A stretch of 64,000 nt of DNA from Silvimonas soli (GCF_030035605.1 NZ_CP106736.1:1860001-1924000); one strand, 5' to 3'; positions 15,071 through 24,530 are shown, counted from the first letter of the stretch. Notes: generated from the sequence alone by a model not told the origin. A program made the numbers and translations.

Positions 15071-17626
15071 TTAAATTCTCTTGATAGGTATATGTTGGGC
15101 CAATTGCTGTAAATGTTCTTTCAGCTCTGCCGCTTGGTCTGGGAAAAGACGGATATGATGCTTGTAAGGATTGGGGCGCAGATCACCTCGGCTATGCCTG
15201 ATAACAAGCCTCTCGATCGCGGCCCTCAATTGCGTACCGTCATCGTCTAGAGAAATAATATCGCCATTTTCGCCGACAACGATATCCTCTGTTACTCCCC
15301 CGGCATCCGTTGCGATGACCCAAACATCACGCACAAGCGCTTCTCTAACTGTTAGGCCGAAGCTTTCTTTCCATTGCGTCGGAAATAACAGGACATCAAT
15401 ACGGGCAAAGAATTGGTCTATATTTTTTTGCGTATAAGCAGGCACGATCTGAACATCGCCGGCCAAGCGAAACTGTGCGGGCTCCATCGAGGCTTCGCCC
15501 AAATTCAGTAGATTATCCACCAGGATCAACTCATAATTTGCAGTGGACAATCCATTCAGGGCATGCTTGATAACATGTATACCCTTGATTTCTGTGTTTC
15601 CACCAACGTAGCCTAACCTTAATTTGGTCGCAGGCAATTTGCGGGTCTCCACTGGTGGACGAATCCCGTTTTTGTGTACCACGATTTGCTCAGCAGCAAA
15701 TCCATTTTGAGCATATAACTGTTTAAAAAACGCGCTGGGCACCAATAACAGATCAGCTTTCTGTAAAATGCTGCTCAAGCGCTTCTGCCGATAGCGGTTC
15801 AATTTTGGATTTTCGACACATCGATCACAGATCGCCAAGTCAATGGTAGTCTGATGACAATATTTTTTCTTTCCGGTAATCATGAATTGGCGGCCACAAA
15901 TCCACCAAGCATCATGCAAAGTCACTACAAATGGAATCCCTCGAAATTTACAGGCCTCGGCCATCAATGCCCCAAGGCCCTGAACCGAGTGCAAATGGAC
16001 TACATCCGGTTTGAATATCGCTAACACCTCTAGAAAAGGCGTTAGCGTTGATGGATTTTCAAACTCTTTCGTCTTGTCAGCCTCGTATGGGAGGCCCATG
16101 CCAAATACCATGGTATTTTTTGCTTCATAACGTACTAGTTGATAAGGCGGCGCCTTATCAACTGGTAATGCGGTAAATACGCAGACGTCGGTGTCAAGCG
16201 TATTTGACAGAAGCGCAGTCAGCTCCTCGGCCACGACCGTTGCACCACCAAAGCTGCGTGGTTCAAAGAAGATATTGACCTGTAATACCCGAAGTTTGTT
16301 TCTGGTCGCCTGTGCAGTGGGCCGGCGCTCTAGTAGAGGAGCCAAACTAGTCTGTGCAATTGCGGCGGGCATGTATGCGCTGAGTACGCTGATCTTGGCT
16401 GCAGCCCCTATCTTGCTTCGCAATTCTGGGTTTGTGACAAGGTTTTGCAGTGCAAGGCGCCACTCCTCCTGATTGTCCGCGAGATAGCCATTTGCCCCAT
16501 CCAAAACGACGTCACGGAATGCCGAGCGCGGTGAACATACTGAAGGTAACGACAAGACACCCGCTTCCAGAAATTTGATATTGCTCTTGGCGTCATTAAA
16601 TATAGAAGGTTCAAGGGGTGCGATGCTGATATCGCACTCGGACAATAACCGCAGGTAATCAGAGTATGCGGCCAGTGGGAATCTCTCTATCTGGTCAACA
16701 AACTCGACAAATTCGGCAGGGAGATTTAATTCACCCACGATTCGTAACCTGACCTGCGGATTGGCACGCAAAATTTGGATAATTGCATTGGCAGCGCAGC
16801 GAAAATCGGCGTCATGGGTTTTTGTCCCCGAACCATAGCCAATACGCACCACGCTATCGTTCCGAGGTTTGCCCTGAGTAAGCAACGCGTCTACCGCATC
16901 CAGCGTTTCGCGATCCAATGCATTGTTTATGACCCATACGTCCTTAATGCCGATTTCACGCATTTCCTGGGCGATCCCTTCTGTCGATGCAATTCCCGCG
17001 CCACACGCGATGAGCATTTCCCGATAGAGTCTCGCACCCTCCAGTAATTGCCTGACCATATCTTCGGACAGTTCTTTTAAATTGCTATTGAGACTGTATT
17101 TCTCCTCGTTAAAAATGAGGTCGTCTACTTCCCAATATATGCGGGCGCGCAAGCGCCTCGCTTCTTCTACGAGCTGGATACATTGTGGATAAGCGGGCAC
17201 GCGGTAAAAAATAATGATCGAGTGCGTTTGTAAAGCTGCGGTACAAGCTTGTAAATCGGTCCAGCTCAATACCGTGCAGGGGTAGCCCAACCCACCGACC
17301 ATTTGCTGTTTTTGAGTTACGCGATATTTGGTGCATTGAGGAATGCTCGTCTCGGCAATAATCAATACGCGACAACCCAACGACTCTATGGCATCTCGGT
17401 TAACTGGCGGCAATGATCTGGGTAGCCCCAAACTAACAAGGATGGGCTGATAGCGCAAGACGCCGGAAAGACCTCGCGTGCGAAGAAAGCGAGCGGCACG
17501 CAGGCACGTGTGAATTAGCCCGACGTGGCGCAAACTATCTACCACGGCGTGACAAAGACCTTTTACTCGCGACAATGCTAGTTTGGGCGAGCGAAGCGAC
17601 ATAAAGATAAAGCGAACGAACTGCAT
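15071..17626 (-). CDS. Double GT4 glycosyltransferase
   Basis: 851 residues with two GT-B (GT4) units in tandem. The first unit spans ~80-435 and has ARIYWEVDDLIFNEEKY, RIGYGSGTKTHDADF near 262 and NDAKSNIKFLEAGVLSLPSV near 344-363, the region corresponding to the E(x7)E donor site. The second spans ~445-845 and has LRVLQVNIFFEPRSFGG, VVTLHDAWWICGR, LRLGYVGGNTEIKGIHV and QWKESFGLTVREALVRDVWV with the full E-x7-E pair. The unit order suggests two successive linkages by one polypeptide, as in several O-antigen polymerases. It starts 3 bp after wzt and ends 4 bp before the 1281-residue gene. Linkage specificity is unknown. Confidence 0.88.
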   Translation of the reverse strand: MQFVRFIFMSLRSPKLALSRVKGLCHAVVDSLRHVGLIHTCLRAARFLRTRGLSGVLRYQPILVSLGLPRSLPPVNRDAIESLGCRVLIIAETSIPQCTKYRVTQKQQMVGGLGYPCTVLSWTDLQACTAALQTHSIIIFYRVPAYPQCIQLVEEARRLRARIYWEVDDLIFNEEKYSLNSNLKELSEDMVRQLLEGARLYREMLIACGAGIASTEGIAQEMREIGIKDVWVINNALDRETLDAVDALLTQGKPRNDSVVRIGYGSGTKTHDADFRCAANAIIQILRANPQVRLRIVGELNLPAEFVEFVDQIERFPLAAYSDYLRLLSECDISIAPLEPSIFNDAKSNIKFLEAGVLSLPSVCSPRSAFRDVVLDGANGYLADNQEEWRLALQNLVTNPELRSKIGAAAKISVLSAYMPAAIAQTSLAPLLERRPTAQATRNKLRVLQVNIFFEPRSFGGATVVAEELTALLSNTLDTDVCVFTALPVDKAPPYQLVRYEAKNTMVFGMGLPYEADKTKEFENPSTLTPFLEVLAIFKPDVVHLHSVQGLGALMAEACKFRGIPFVVTLHDAWWICGRQFMITGKKKYCHQTTIDLAICDRCVENPKLNRYRQKRLSSILQKADLLLVPSAFFKQLYAQNGFAAEQIVVHKNGIRPPVETRKLPATKLRLGYVGGNTEIKGIHVIKHALNGLSTANYELILVDNLLNLGEASMEPAQFRLAGDVQIVPAYTQKNIDQFFARIDVLLFPTQWKESFGLTVREALVRDVWVIATDAGGVTEDIVVGENGDIISLDDDGTQLRAAIERLVIRHSRGDLRPNPYKHHIRLFPDQAAELKEHLQQLAQHIPIKRI

Positions 17627-17629
17627 ATT

Positions 17630-18970
17630 TCAACTTGCCTGCAGCAAGTTATTAGACGGTGAGTCAAAAACAATTTGCGCTTGTAAATCAACCAGCCCGG
17701 AAAACGCTGTTACTGGATCGACCTTTAAGTGAATGGAATCATAACGACGGTCATGCGGAATAACCTCTCCAGACAATGAGCGACTGGCAATACCCACGGA
17801 AACAAAATAGTCCCCTTCGAACAATCTTAATGGTAACGATACAGAGAAAATGCCATCCATCCCTGGTTGAGCAATATCCAATACTTCAGACCCTTGCTGC
17901 TCTGTGTTCGTGTTGTATATCGTAATGCCTTCTTTGGTTTTTACGGCAAAACCAAAAATTGGGCGTACAACAACCGCCAAAAAACGAACACGCAAGGCCA
18001 GAGTTAGATACTGCCCGCTAATTAAGGTATTTGGAAACTGACTACCATTGACGAAAGCAGCAAAATCAACCAGTTCAGCAGCCCTGTCTCCCCAACGATA
18101 TTCAGAAGGGTTGTAATACGGACGGGCCTCAAAGCTTTTATCCAGATCTGCCAAAGCAGTATGGTTAGACGAAATAATGGGTACAGCTTTGGGTACAGCT
18201 TCTAGTTGGGTAACTACATCAGTTTTCACTTCAACAACTGGCTTGCCAAATAGTATATCCAGGTAGCGGTTAACGACTTGCCGAGGAAGGCCAGTCGCCA
18301 CCATATGGCCACCATCAAGCAAAATAGCTGAATCACAATGTGACACAATTTGCTCGGTCGCGTGGGTGACCAATAGGATGGAGGTTCCGTTCTCTTTCAG
18401 CTTTTTCAGACGTGCGAAGCATTTGGCTTGAAACTTGGCATCTCCTACCGCCAGTGCTTCATCCACAATAAGTACCTCTGGCTCTATCTGCGCTTGCACC
18501 GCAAAAGCCAAGCGAATCAGCATACCGCTCGAGTAAGTACGGGTCGGTGCGTGCACGAAATCGCCAATATCAGCAAATGCCAATATATCGTCGATACGAG
18601 CATCAGTTTCTTCTCGACTCAAGCCTAGAAGAGAGGCATTCATATAGACGTTTTCCATACCAGTAAATTCCGGATTGAAACCCGCTCCCAACTCCAGCAA
18701 CGCTGCCACGCGACCGTTTACCGTGACCTCTCCGTGAGAGGGGTCCAGCGTTCCAGTGATTATTTGCAATAGAGTAGACTTGCCCGATCCATTTTTACCT
18801 ACTACCCCGACCGTCTGCCCACGCGGAACTACAAAATTAATATCGCGTAAGGCCCAGAATTCTTTATGTAATGCTACCTTGCCCTTTGAAAGCGCATGAA
18901 ACAGACGGTGGTGCGGCTTTGACCAGATATTAAAGCACTTGGCGACGTTACTTACTTCTATAGCATTCAT
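17630..18970 (-). CDS. wzt: Polysaccharide ABC exporter, ATP-binding subunit with C-terminal glycan-binding domain (Wzt)
   Basis: 446 residues from ATG 18970, one base after the wzm stop (TGA-T-ATG). The N-terminal ATPase has Walker A GKNGSGKST, signature TYSSGMLIRLAF and Walker B VLIVDEALAVGDAKFQ. A C-terminal domain of ~150 residues (from about residue 290) has the beta-rich look of Wzt_C, which in the O9a system recognises the modified non-reducing end of a finished chain. That fits the terminal methyltransferase/kinase-like unit encoded two genes downstream. It powers export of the undecaprenyl-linked polymer through Wzm. Confidence 0.93.
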   Translation of the reverse strand: MNAIEVSNVAKCFNIWSKPHHRLFHALSKGKVALHKEFWALRDINFVVPRGQTVGVVGKNGSGKSTLLQIITGTLDPSHGEVTVNGRVAALLELGAGFNPEFTGMENVYMNASLLGLSREETDARIDDILAFADIGDFVHAPTRTYSSGMLIRLAFAVQAQIEPEVLIVDEALAVGDAKFQAKCFARLKKLKENGTSILLVTHATEQIVSHCDSAILLDGGHMVATGLPRQVVNRYLDILFGKPVVEVKTDVVTQLEAVPKAVPIISSNHTALADLDKSFEARPYYNPSEYRWGDRAAELVDFAAFVNGSQFPNTLISGQYLTLALRVRFLAVVVRPIFGFAVKTKEGITIYNTNTEQQGSEVLDIAQPGMDGIFSVSLPLRLFEGDYFVSVGIASRSLSGEVIPHDRRYDSIHLKVDPVTAFSGLVDLQAQIVFDSPSNNLLQAS

Positions 18971-18971
18971 A

Positions 18972-19790
18972 TCAAAGTACATCCGCAAAACCGCGCCGCG
19001 TTTTCTGAAACCAGGCAAACGCAAGAGTCGCAAGTACAAGACTCACTAAGGAATTCATCCCTAACGCCAGGAAATCAGGGCGGAGGCCTTGCACAAAGAC
19101 CCCACGAGCTTGTTCAATGAGACCAGCCAAAGGATTTAGCATAATCAATCCTTGGAAACGAGGAGGAATCGCACTAATCGGGAAAAAGATCGGGCTCAGG
19201 AACATTAGAATAGTGATGAAAACGGTAACGATTTGCCCTACGTCGCGAAAATAGACTCCCAGTGAAGATAAAAACCACGACGACGCCAAACAGAGGAGAC
19301 ACACAGGGATCAGCACTAGTGGGTAATACAGTGCAGTCCAGGGAATGCCAACTCCTGCGATGACCATGAAAATCACCAAGACTGCAATGCCAATCAACAC
19401 ATTGAAGAGCGCAGCCCCCAAACTGACGAAAGACAACACTTCCAAGGGAAAAATGACTTTTTTAACGTAGTTCGCATTACCGAGAATCAAGTTTGGTGCA
19501 CGCGTAAAACAGTCAGCAAAAAGATTGAAGAGTATCAAACCGCAGAACAAGACAATGGCAAATTCAGCTTTACCGCCACTCATACCTCCCCACTTAGCTT
19601 TGAAGACCACGCTGAATACAAACGTGTATATGCCAAGCATCAACAGGGGATGCAGAACGGCCCAGACCATACCCAGCATCGAGCCGCGATAACGGCCCAC
19701 AATCTCGCGGACGATCAAACTCTTGATTAGCCCCCTGTTGCGCAAAAAAGAAGCCACCAGTTCTGCTGGGCCAAGCTTGTATTCTTTCAT
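18972..19790 (-). CDS. wzm: Polysaccharide ABC exporter, membrane subunit (Wzm)
   Basis: 272 residues of the ABC2_membrane family. An amphipathic N-terminus (LIVREIVGRYRGSMLGMVW) is followed by six hydrophobic segments, with the usual conserved SPIFFPISAIPPRFQGLIMLNPL near residue 200 and FQKTRRGFADVL at the end. It forms the inner-membrane channel with Wzt for undecaprenyl-linked O-polysaccharide. It lies 124 bp after rmlC in the same operon and is coupled to wzt. Confidence 0.94.
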   Translation of the reverse strand: MKEYKLGPAELVASFLRNRGLIKSLIVREIVGRYRGSMLGMVWAVLHPLLMLGIYTFVFSVVFKAKWGGMSGGKAEFAIVLFCGLILFNLFADCFTRAPNLILGNANYVKKVIFPLEVLSFVSLGAALFNVLIGIAVLVIFMVIAGVGIPWTALYYPLVLIPVCLLCLASSWFLSSLGVYFRDVGQIVTVFITILMFLSPIFFPISAIPPRFQGLIMLNPLAGLIEQARGVFVQGLRPDFLALGMNSLVSLVLATLAFAWFQKTRRGFADVL

Positions 19791-19914
19791 TTTTCCAACC
19801 GAATCGACACAGCACTCATACCGCGCCGTTTGTTAACAAGCATGTTTTACCTCGGCGCAGTCCCAATCGTACCAACACGCCATCACAAAATTCAGAGGGC
19901 CCTAGAGAAGGCTA

Positions 19915-20460
19915 TCAAACGAAATATTCTGCGAGAGCGAAAGCGGATGCTTCAGCATCCTTACCAGAAACCACGGGCTGTACCTGCAGGGGCCAGTCGA
20001 TGGCCAATGTCTTGTCATCCCAGCAGATAGCCCGCTCGTACTCCTTGGCCCAGTAATCCGTGGTCTTATACAAAAATTCGGCGTATTCGGAGGTGACAAC
20101 AAAACCATGGGCGAACCCCTCTGGCACCCACAATTGCCGCTTGTTTTCGGCACTTAAGGTCTCGCCCACCCATTGACCAAAGGTAGGCGATGATTTTCGT
20201 AGATCAACTGCAACATCAAAGACCTCGCCAAGCGTCACCCGCACGAGTTTGCCTTGCGCCTGTAGTATCTGATAGTGCAGACCCCGCAGTACTCCCCGGC
20301 TGGAGCGTGAATGGTTGTCCTGGACGAAGTTGACTGTACGCCCTATTGCTTGCTCGAATCGAGCATGGTTGAAGCTCTCAAAAAAGAAACCCCGGTCATC
20401 CCCAAAAACTTGGGGTTCGATTATTTTTACGTCCGGAATGGCAGTGTCAATCACTTTCAT
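19915..20460 (-). CDS. rmlC: dTDP-4-dehydrorhamnose 3,5-epimerase
   Basis: 181 residues, normal for RmlC. The cupin motifs are DDRGFFFESFN, FVQDNHSRSSRGVLRGLHYQ (catalytic His in GLHYQ), VFDVAVDLRKSSPTFGQW and VPEGFAHGF. It epimerises C3 and C5 of dTDP-4-keto-6-deoxyglucose on the way to dTDP-L-rhamnose. Its ATG shares a base with the rmlA stop (TAATG). Confidence 0.96.
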   Translation of the reverse strand: MKVIDTAIPDVKIIEPQVFGDDRGFFFESFNHARFEQAIGRTVNFVQDNHSRSSRGVLRGLHYQILQAQGKLVRVTLGEVFDVAVDLRKSSPTFGQWVGETLSAENKRQLWVPEGFAHGFVVTSEYAEFLYKTTDYWAKEYERAICWDDKTLAIDWPLQVQPVVSGKDAEASAFALAEYFV

Positions 20461-21350
20461 TAAAAAACCTTATCCTTCAATATCTTCAGCAGATACTGAC
20501 CATATCCATTTTTCTTGAGAGGCTGTGCCAGCTTCTCGATTTCGGCAGCACTTACCCATCCGGCATGGAATGCAATTTCTTCTGGGCAACAGACTTTCAG
20601 CCCTTGGCGAGATTCAATGGTATGAATGAACTGGCTGGCCTCAAGCATCGATTCGTGCGTGCCCGTATCCAGCCAGGCATAGCCGCGACCCATGGTTTGC
20701 ACTTCCAGTTCACCACCGTTCAGGTACGCAGCATTCACATCCGTGATTTCAAGTTCACCACGGGGTGAAGGCTTAATACTCTTGGCAATTTCGACCACTT
20801 TATTGTCATAAAAGTACAAACCAGTTACCGCATAATTCGACTTAGGAGTTTGCGGTTTTTCTTCGAGGCTAATCGCATGGCCAGCAGCATCGAACTCAAC
20901 CACGCCATAGCGTTCCGGGTCATTTACTCTGTACGCGAAAACAGTTGCTCCGCTCGTCTTGGCGGAAGCGTCCGCCAACAGACCAGCAAAATCGTGTCCA
21001 TAGAAAATATTGTCGCCAAGCACGAGTGCGCAATCATCGTTACCAATGAATGATTCGCCAATGATAAAGGCCTGAGCCAAACCGTCCGGGCTGGCTTGTA
21101 CAGCATATTGCAGGTTGATACCCCACTGGCTGCCATCACCTAACAGTTGCTCAAACCGGGGGGTGTCCTGGGGGGTGGAAATCACCAAGATATCGCGAAT
21201 GCCCGCCAGCATCAGCGTGCTAAGCGGGTAATAGATCATAGGCTTGTCGTAAATCGGCAGGAGCTGCTTGGATACCGCAAGGGTCGCCGGGTAAAGGCGG
21301 GTACCAGATCCACCTGCGAGGATGATCCCTTTTCTGGAACGAGTCGTCAT
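20460..21350 (-). CDS. rmlA: Glucose-1-phosphate thymidylyltransferase
   Basis: 296 residues. The N-terminal KGIILAGGSGTRLYPATLAV is the nucleotidyltransferase P-loop. KQLLPIYDKPMIYYPLSTLM, VLGDNIFYG and GRGYAWLDTGTHESMLEA are RmlA signatures. It makes dTDP-glucose from dTTP and glucose-1-phosphate, the first step to dTDP-L-rhamnose. It lies 10 bp after rmlD and overlaps rmlC by one base. Confidence 0.97.
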   Translation of the reverse strand: MTTRSRKGIILAGGSGTRLYPATLAVSKQLLPIYDKPMIYYPLSTLMLAGIRDILVISTPQDTPRFEQLLGDGSQWGINLQYAVQASPDGLAQAFIIGESFIGNDDCALVLGDNIFYGHDFAGLLADASAKTSGATVFAYRVNDPERYGVVEFDAAGHAISLEEKPQTPKSNYAVTGLYFYDNKVVEIAKSIKPSPRGELEITDVNAAYLNGGELEVQTMGRGYAWLDTGTHESMLEASQFIHTIESRQGLKVCCPEEIAFHAGWVSAAEIEKLAQPLKKNGYGQYLLKILKDKVF

Positions 21351-21360
21351 TGCAAAATTC

Positions 21361-22254
21361 TCAAATCATTAATTGAAGGGTTCGCTGCAGCGTATCGCGC
21401 CATTCAGGCAAGGCCAGACCGAAAGTGGTACGCAACTTGTCGGTCGATAGCCGGGAATTGGCTGGCCGAGGCGCTGGCAACGGGTAGCCGGACGTGGGAA
21501 TCGGCTCGATGTCGCTGGCTTTTAACTTAAGCGCAGCTCCCAAGGCGCGTGCCTGATCGACAACCTCAACCGCATAATCACGCCAGTTGGTTTCGCCTGC
21601 AGCGGCCAAATGGTAGATTCCATAGGGGAAAGCGTCTGTGCTCTTGGCGTGCAGATACTGTCCGACAACCTGGGCAGCCACGTCTGCAATGACAGACGCA
21701 GCGGTAGGTGCGCCAAACTGGTCCGCAACGACTTTAAGGCTTTCGCGCTCACCCGCCAGACGGAGCATGGTTTTGGCAAAATTATTGCCATGAGCACCAA
21801 AAACCCAGCTGGTGCGAAAAATCAGATGCCGCGCACCTGAGGCAGCAATGGCCTGTTCACCGGCCAGCTTGCTTTGACCATAAACCGAGCGGGGACCAGT
21901 CGCATCAGACTCAAGATACGCCCCGGCTTTGTCGCCGTCATACACATAGTCGGTAGAGAAATGCACCAGCAGTGCGCCTGACTTTACTGCCGCTGCGGCC
22001 ATGACGGCAGGAGCAGTGGCATTGATGGCAAATGCCAACTCTCTTTCCGTTTCTGCACGATCCACTGCGGTATAAGCAGCCGGATTTACAATGACGTCCG
22101 GCGCATATCTGTCCAGCAATGCAGCAACCGCATGCTCGTCAGCGAGATCACACTCATCCCGTCCAACGGCAATGACCTCACCCAAAACGGAAAGGCTGCG
22201 CAGCAATTCAAAGCCAACCTGCCCCTGCTTTCCTGTTACCAGAATCCGCGTCAT
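21361..22254 (-). CDS. rmlD: dTDP-4-dehydrorhamnose reductase
   Basis: 297 residues from ATG 22254, one base after the rmlB stop. The Rossmann motif is ILVTGKQGQVGFELL. The SDR catalytic motif is YVYDG...YGQSKLAGEQ, and RTSWVFGAHGNNF is typical of RmlD. It uses NADPH for the last step to dTDP-L-rhamnose. The start upstream at 22299 would overlap rmlB by 44 bases and is less likely. Confidence 0.96.
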   Translation of the reverse strand: MTRILVTGKQGQVGFELLRSLSVLGEVIAVGRDECDLADEHAVAALLDRYAPDVIVNPAAYTAVDRAETERELAFAINATAPAVMAAAAVKSGALLVHFSTDYVYDGDKAGAYLESDATGPRSVYGQSKLAGEQAIAASGARHLIFRTSWVFGAHGNNFAKTMLRLAGERESLKVVADQFGAPTAASVIADVAAQVVGQYLHAKSTDAFPYGIYHLAAAGETNWRDYAVEVVDQARALGAALKLKASDIEPIPTSGYPLPAPRPANSRLSTDKLRTTFGLALPEWRDTLQRTLQLMI

Positions 22255-22255
22255 T

Positions 22256-23314
22256 TCAATTTCCGTATTGCTGGTTGACCCAGTCACGATAGGCACCACT
22301 GGTCACATTCTGGACCCATTCCTGGCTATCCAGGTACCACTGTACGGTTTTGCGAATGCCGCTTTCGAATGTCTCGGTCGGTTTCCAGCCCAATTCATCC
22401 GCCAGCTTGGTTGCGTCAATGGCGTAGCGGCGATCATGACCGGGGCGGTCGGTTACATAGGTAATCTGGCTAAAATAGGACTGACCATCCTCGCGCGGGC
22501 GCAGTTCGTCAAGGATGCTGCAAATATGCTGCACCACATCCAGATTGGCTTTCTCGTTCCAGCCTCCCACATTGTAGGTTTCGCCCAACCGGCCGGCCTG
22601 CAGGACCCGGCGGATGGCGGAACAATGGTCCTTCACGTACAACCAGTCGCGGATTTGCTGGCCGTCACCATAAATAGGCAGCGGTTTCCCAGCCAAGGCA
22701 TTAAGGATAACCAACGGAATCAGCTTTTCCGGGAAGTGGTACGGGCCATAATTATTGGAGCAATTGGTCGTCAGTACCGGCAGCCCGTACGTGTGATGCC
22801 ATGCACGGACCAGGTGATCTGATGCGGCTTTGGAGGCCGAGTAGGGGCTATTCGGCTCGTAGGCATTGGTTTCACGAAACGGGTGATCGTCAGCGCTGAG
22901 CGTGCCGTACACCTCATCGGTCGACACATGCAAGAACCGGAACGCTGCGCGCTCTGCTTCCGGCAATGCACTCCAGTAGGCACGAACCGATTCCAGCAAA
23001 TTAAAAGTGCCAACAACGTTGGTCTGGATAAAATCGCCTGGGCCGTGGATTGACCGATCAACGTGCGACTCTGCCGCAAAATTCACTACCGCGCGCGGGC
23101 GATGTTCTTCGAGCAGGCGAGCGACCAGTTCACGATCACCAATATCGCCATGCACGAACGCATGCCGAGCATCGCCCGCAAGGGACTTGAGCGTATCGGC
23201 ATTGCCCGCATAAGTGAGCTTGTCGAGATTGATGACGGCTTCGTTGCTTTCAGCCAGCCAGTCGAGAACAAAATTACCGCCGATAAAGCCGGCGCCGCCG
23301 GTGACCAGAATCAT
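22256..23314 (-). CDS. rmlB: dTDP-glucose 4,6-dehydratase
   Basis: 352 residues. MILVTGGAGFIGGNFVLDWL is the NAD-binding motif. HVSTDEVYGTL and YSASKAASDHLVRAW give the catalytic Thr-Asp-Glu and Tyr-Lys, and NCSNNYGPYHFPEKLIPL is RmlB-specific. It is the first gene of the leftward polysaccharide operon (rmlB-D-A-C-wzm-wzt-glycosyltransferases), so the main promoter should lie in 23315-23470. Confidence 0.97.
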   Translation of the reverse strand: MILVTGGAGFIGGNFVLDWLAESNEAVINLDKLTYAGNADTLKSLAGDARHAFVHGDIGDRELVARLLEEHRPRAVVNFAAESHVDRSIHGPGDFIQTNVVGTFNLLESVRAYWSALPEAERAAFRFLHVSTDEVYGTLSADDHPFRETNAYEPNSPYSASKAASDHLVRAWHHTYGLPVLTTNCSNNYGPYHFPEKLIPLVILNALAGKPLPIYGDGQQIRDWLYVKDHCSAIRRVLQAGRLGETYNVGGWNEKANLDVVQHICSILDELRPREDGQSYFSQITYVTDRPGHDRRYAIDATKLADELGWKPTETFESGIRKTVQWYLDSQEWVQNVTSGAYRDWVNQQYGN

Positions 23315-23346
23315 AATTTCAATGCGTCCATGGTATGGATAGAAAC

Positions 23347-23377
23347 CGACAGAGCGTCATGTGCGCATGCTCTGTCG
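23347..23377 (-). terminator. Stem-loop between rhodanese and rmlB
   Basis: CGACAGAGC (23347-23355) pairs perfectly with GCTCTGTCG (23369-23377) around a 13-base loop. Read on the minus strand it is followed by GGTTTCT, a weak tail. It may end the rhodanese transcript and insulate the rml promoter, which then must sit in 23315-23345 or overlap it. Confidence 0.4.
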
Positions 23378-23471
23378 TAAAACCAGAAATGATCAGATAT
23401 TTTGACAAAACTCGCCAGCAATACGCTTGTGAATCTGACAATTCAAAACAATCTGTGGTTATTTAGCGATA

Positions 23472-23795
23472 TCAATAACGCGCCATCGCCGGCTCAACCT
23501 CGCCCGCCCAGCCATCCACCCCGCCCGCGAGGTTATAAACATGGCCAAACCCTTGCCGCTCCAGAAATACGCCGACTTGATAGCTGCGCATACCGTGATG
23601 GCAGATCACCACCATCTCTGCATCTTCATCCAGCTCCTGAAAACGCGACGGGATTTCATTCATCGGCAGGGGCTGGCTGTTTTCCAGGTGGCACATGGCA
23701 AATTCCCATGGCTCACGCACGTCGAGCAAAACCGGATTAGTTCGGGTTTCGTCCGCCAGCCAGGCGGCGAGGTCACGCGCGGATAATTGCTGCAT
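23472..23795 (-). CDS. Rhodanese-like sulfurtransferase domain protein
   Basis: 107 residues, a single rhodanese domain. The N-terminal LLDVREPWEFAMCHLENSQ is followed by the active loop CHHGMRSYQVG with the catalytic Cys and RxS ending, then GFGHVYNLAGGVDGW. It is a stand-alone cytoplasmic sulfur carrier of unknown acceptor. It lies downstream of pcm, as in many betaproteobacteria, but a terminator separates the two here. Confidence 0.9.
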   Translation of the reverse strand: MQQLSARDLAAWLADETRTNPVLLDVREPWEFAMCHLENSQPLPMNEIPSRFQELDEDAEMVVICHHGMRSYQVGVFLERQGFGHVYNLAGGVDGWAGEVEPAMARY

Positions 23796-23825
23796 TTGTT
23801 ACTTTCCAGATACATGTGACTGCAT

Positions 23826-23852
23826 AAAAAAGGCGTGGCACGCAGCCACGCC
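23826..23852 (-). terminator. Rho-independent terminator of pcm
   Basis: On the minus strand GGCGTGGC-TGCGT-GCCACGCC (23852-23832) is followed by TTTTTT (23831-23826). A strong stem with a U-tract right after the pcm stop. Confidence 0.85.
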
Positions 23853-23876
23853 CTTGCGTTGTCGAGCAACCCGGCC

Positions 23877-24530
23877 TTAGAAGTGGAAGGCCGGTGCCAC
23901 CGGTGCGTTTTTCATGCGCGGCAGGTTGTACTCAAACAGCTTTTCTTCGCTGAACGCGCCATGGTCAACGCGTTTTACCAGCGTTGCGCTCATGATTGGC
24001 AATTCGCCGACGATCGCGATCAGGCGACCACCTACGGCCAGTTGATCTTTCAGCGTAGCAGGCACAGAGGCAAAAGAGCCAGTGGCGATGATTACATCGA
24101 ACGGCGCTTGCTCAGTCAGGCCATGCACGGCGTCGCCAACGATAACGCGAGCGTTGCGCACACCTGCGGCGGCCAGATTGGCTTCCGCTTGTGAGGCAAG
24201 GGCCGGTTCGATTTCGATGCCGTACACGTTGGCGGCCAAACCAGCTGCCAGCGCCATCAGATAGCCGGTGCCAGCACCAGCAATCAGCACCTTGTCGGCG
24301 GGCTGCAGTTCTACTTCTTGCAAGAAGCGGGCTTCGACTTTCGGTGCCAGCATGGTTGCGTCATGGCCGATAGGCAGTTCGGAATCCACAAAGGCCAGCG
24401 CCCTTTTGTCGGCCGGCACGAAGTCTTCGCGTTTGACCGTCAAAACCCGATCCAGCACCTTCTGATCCAGAACGTCCCAAGGACGGATTTGCTGTTCTAC
24501 CAGCAAGTAACGGGCATGTTCCCAATCCAT
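23877..24530 (-). CDS. pcm: Protein-L-isoaspartate O-methyltransferase family protein
   Basis: 217 residues from ATG 24530, preceded by AAGGTG. The fold matches Pcm: EQQIRPWDVLDQKVLDRVL, REDFVPADKRALAFVDSELP, the SAM loop VLIAGAGTGYLMALAA and DVIIATGSFASVP. The canonical Pcm motif GTGSGY is AGTGYL here, and the protein belongs to the shorter betaproteobacterial subgroup often placed before tolC. True isoaspartyl repair activity is likely but not certain. A longer start at 24575 would run toward the riboswitch-thiC promoter. Confidence 0.82.
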   Translation of the reverse strand: MDWEHARYLLVEQQIRPWDVLDQKVLDRVLTVKREDFVPADKRALAFVDSELPIGHDATMLAPKVEARFLQEVELQPADKVLIAGAGTGYLMALAAGLAANVYGIEIEPALASQAEANLAAAGVRNARVIVGDAVHGLTEQAPFDVIIATGSFASVPATLKDQLAVGGRLIAIVGELPIMSATLVKRVDHGAFSEEKLFEYNLPRMKNAPVAPAFHF

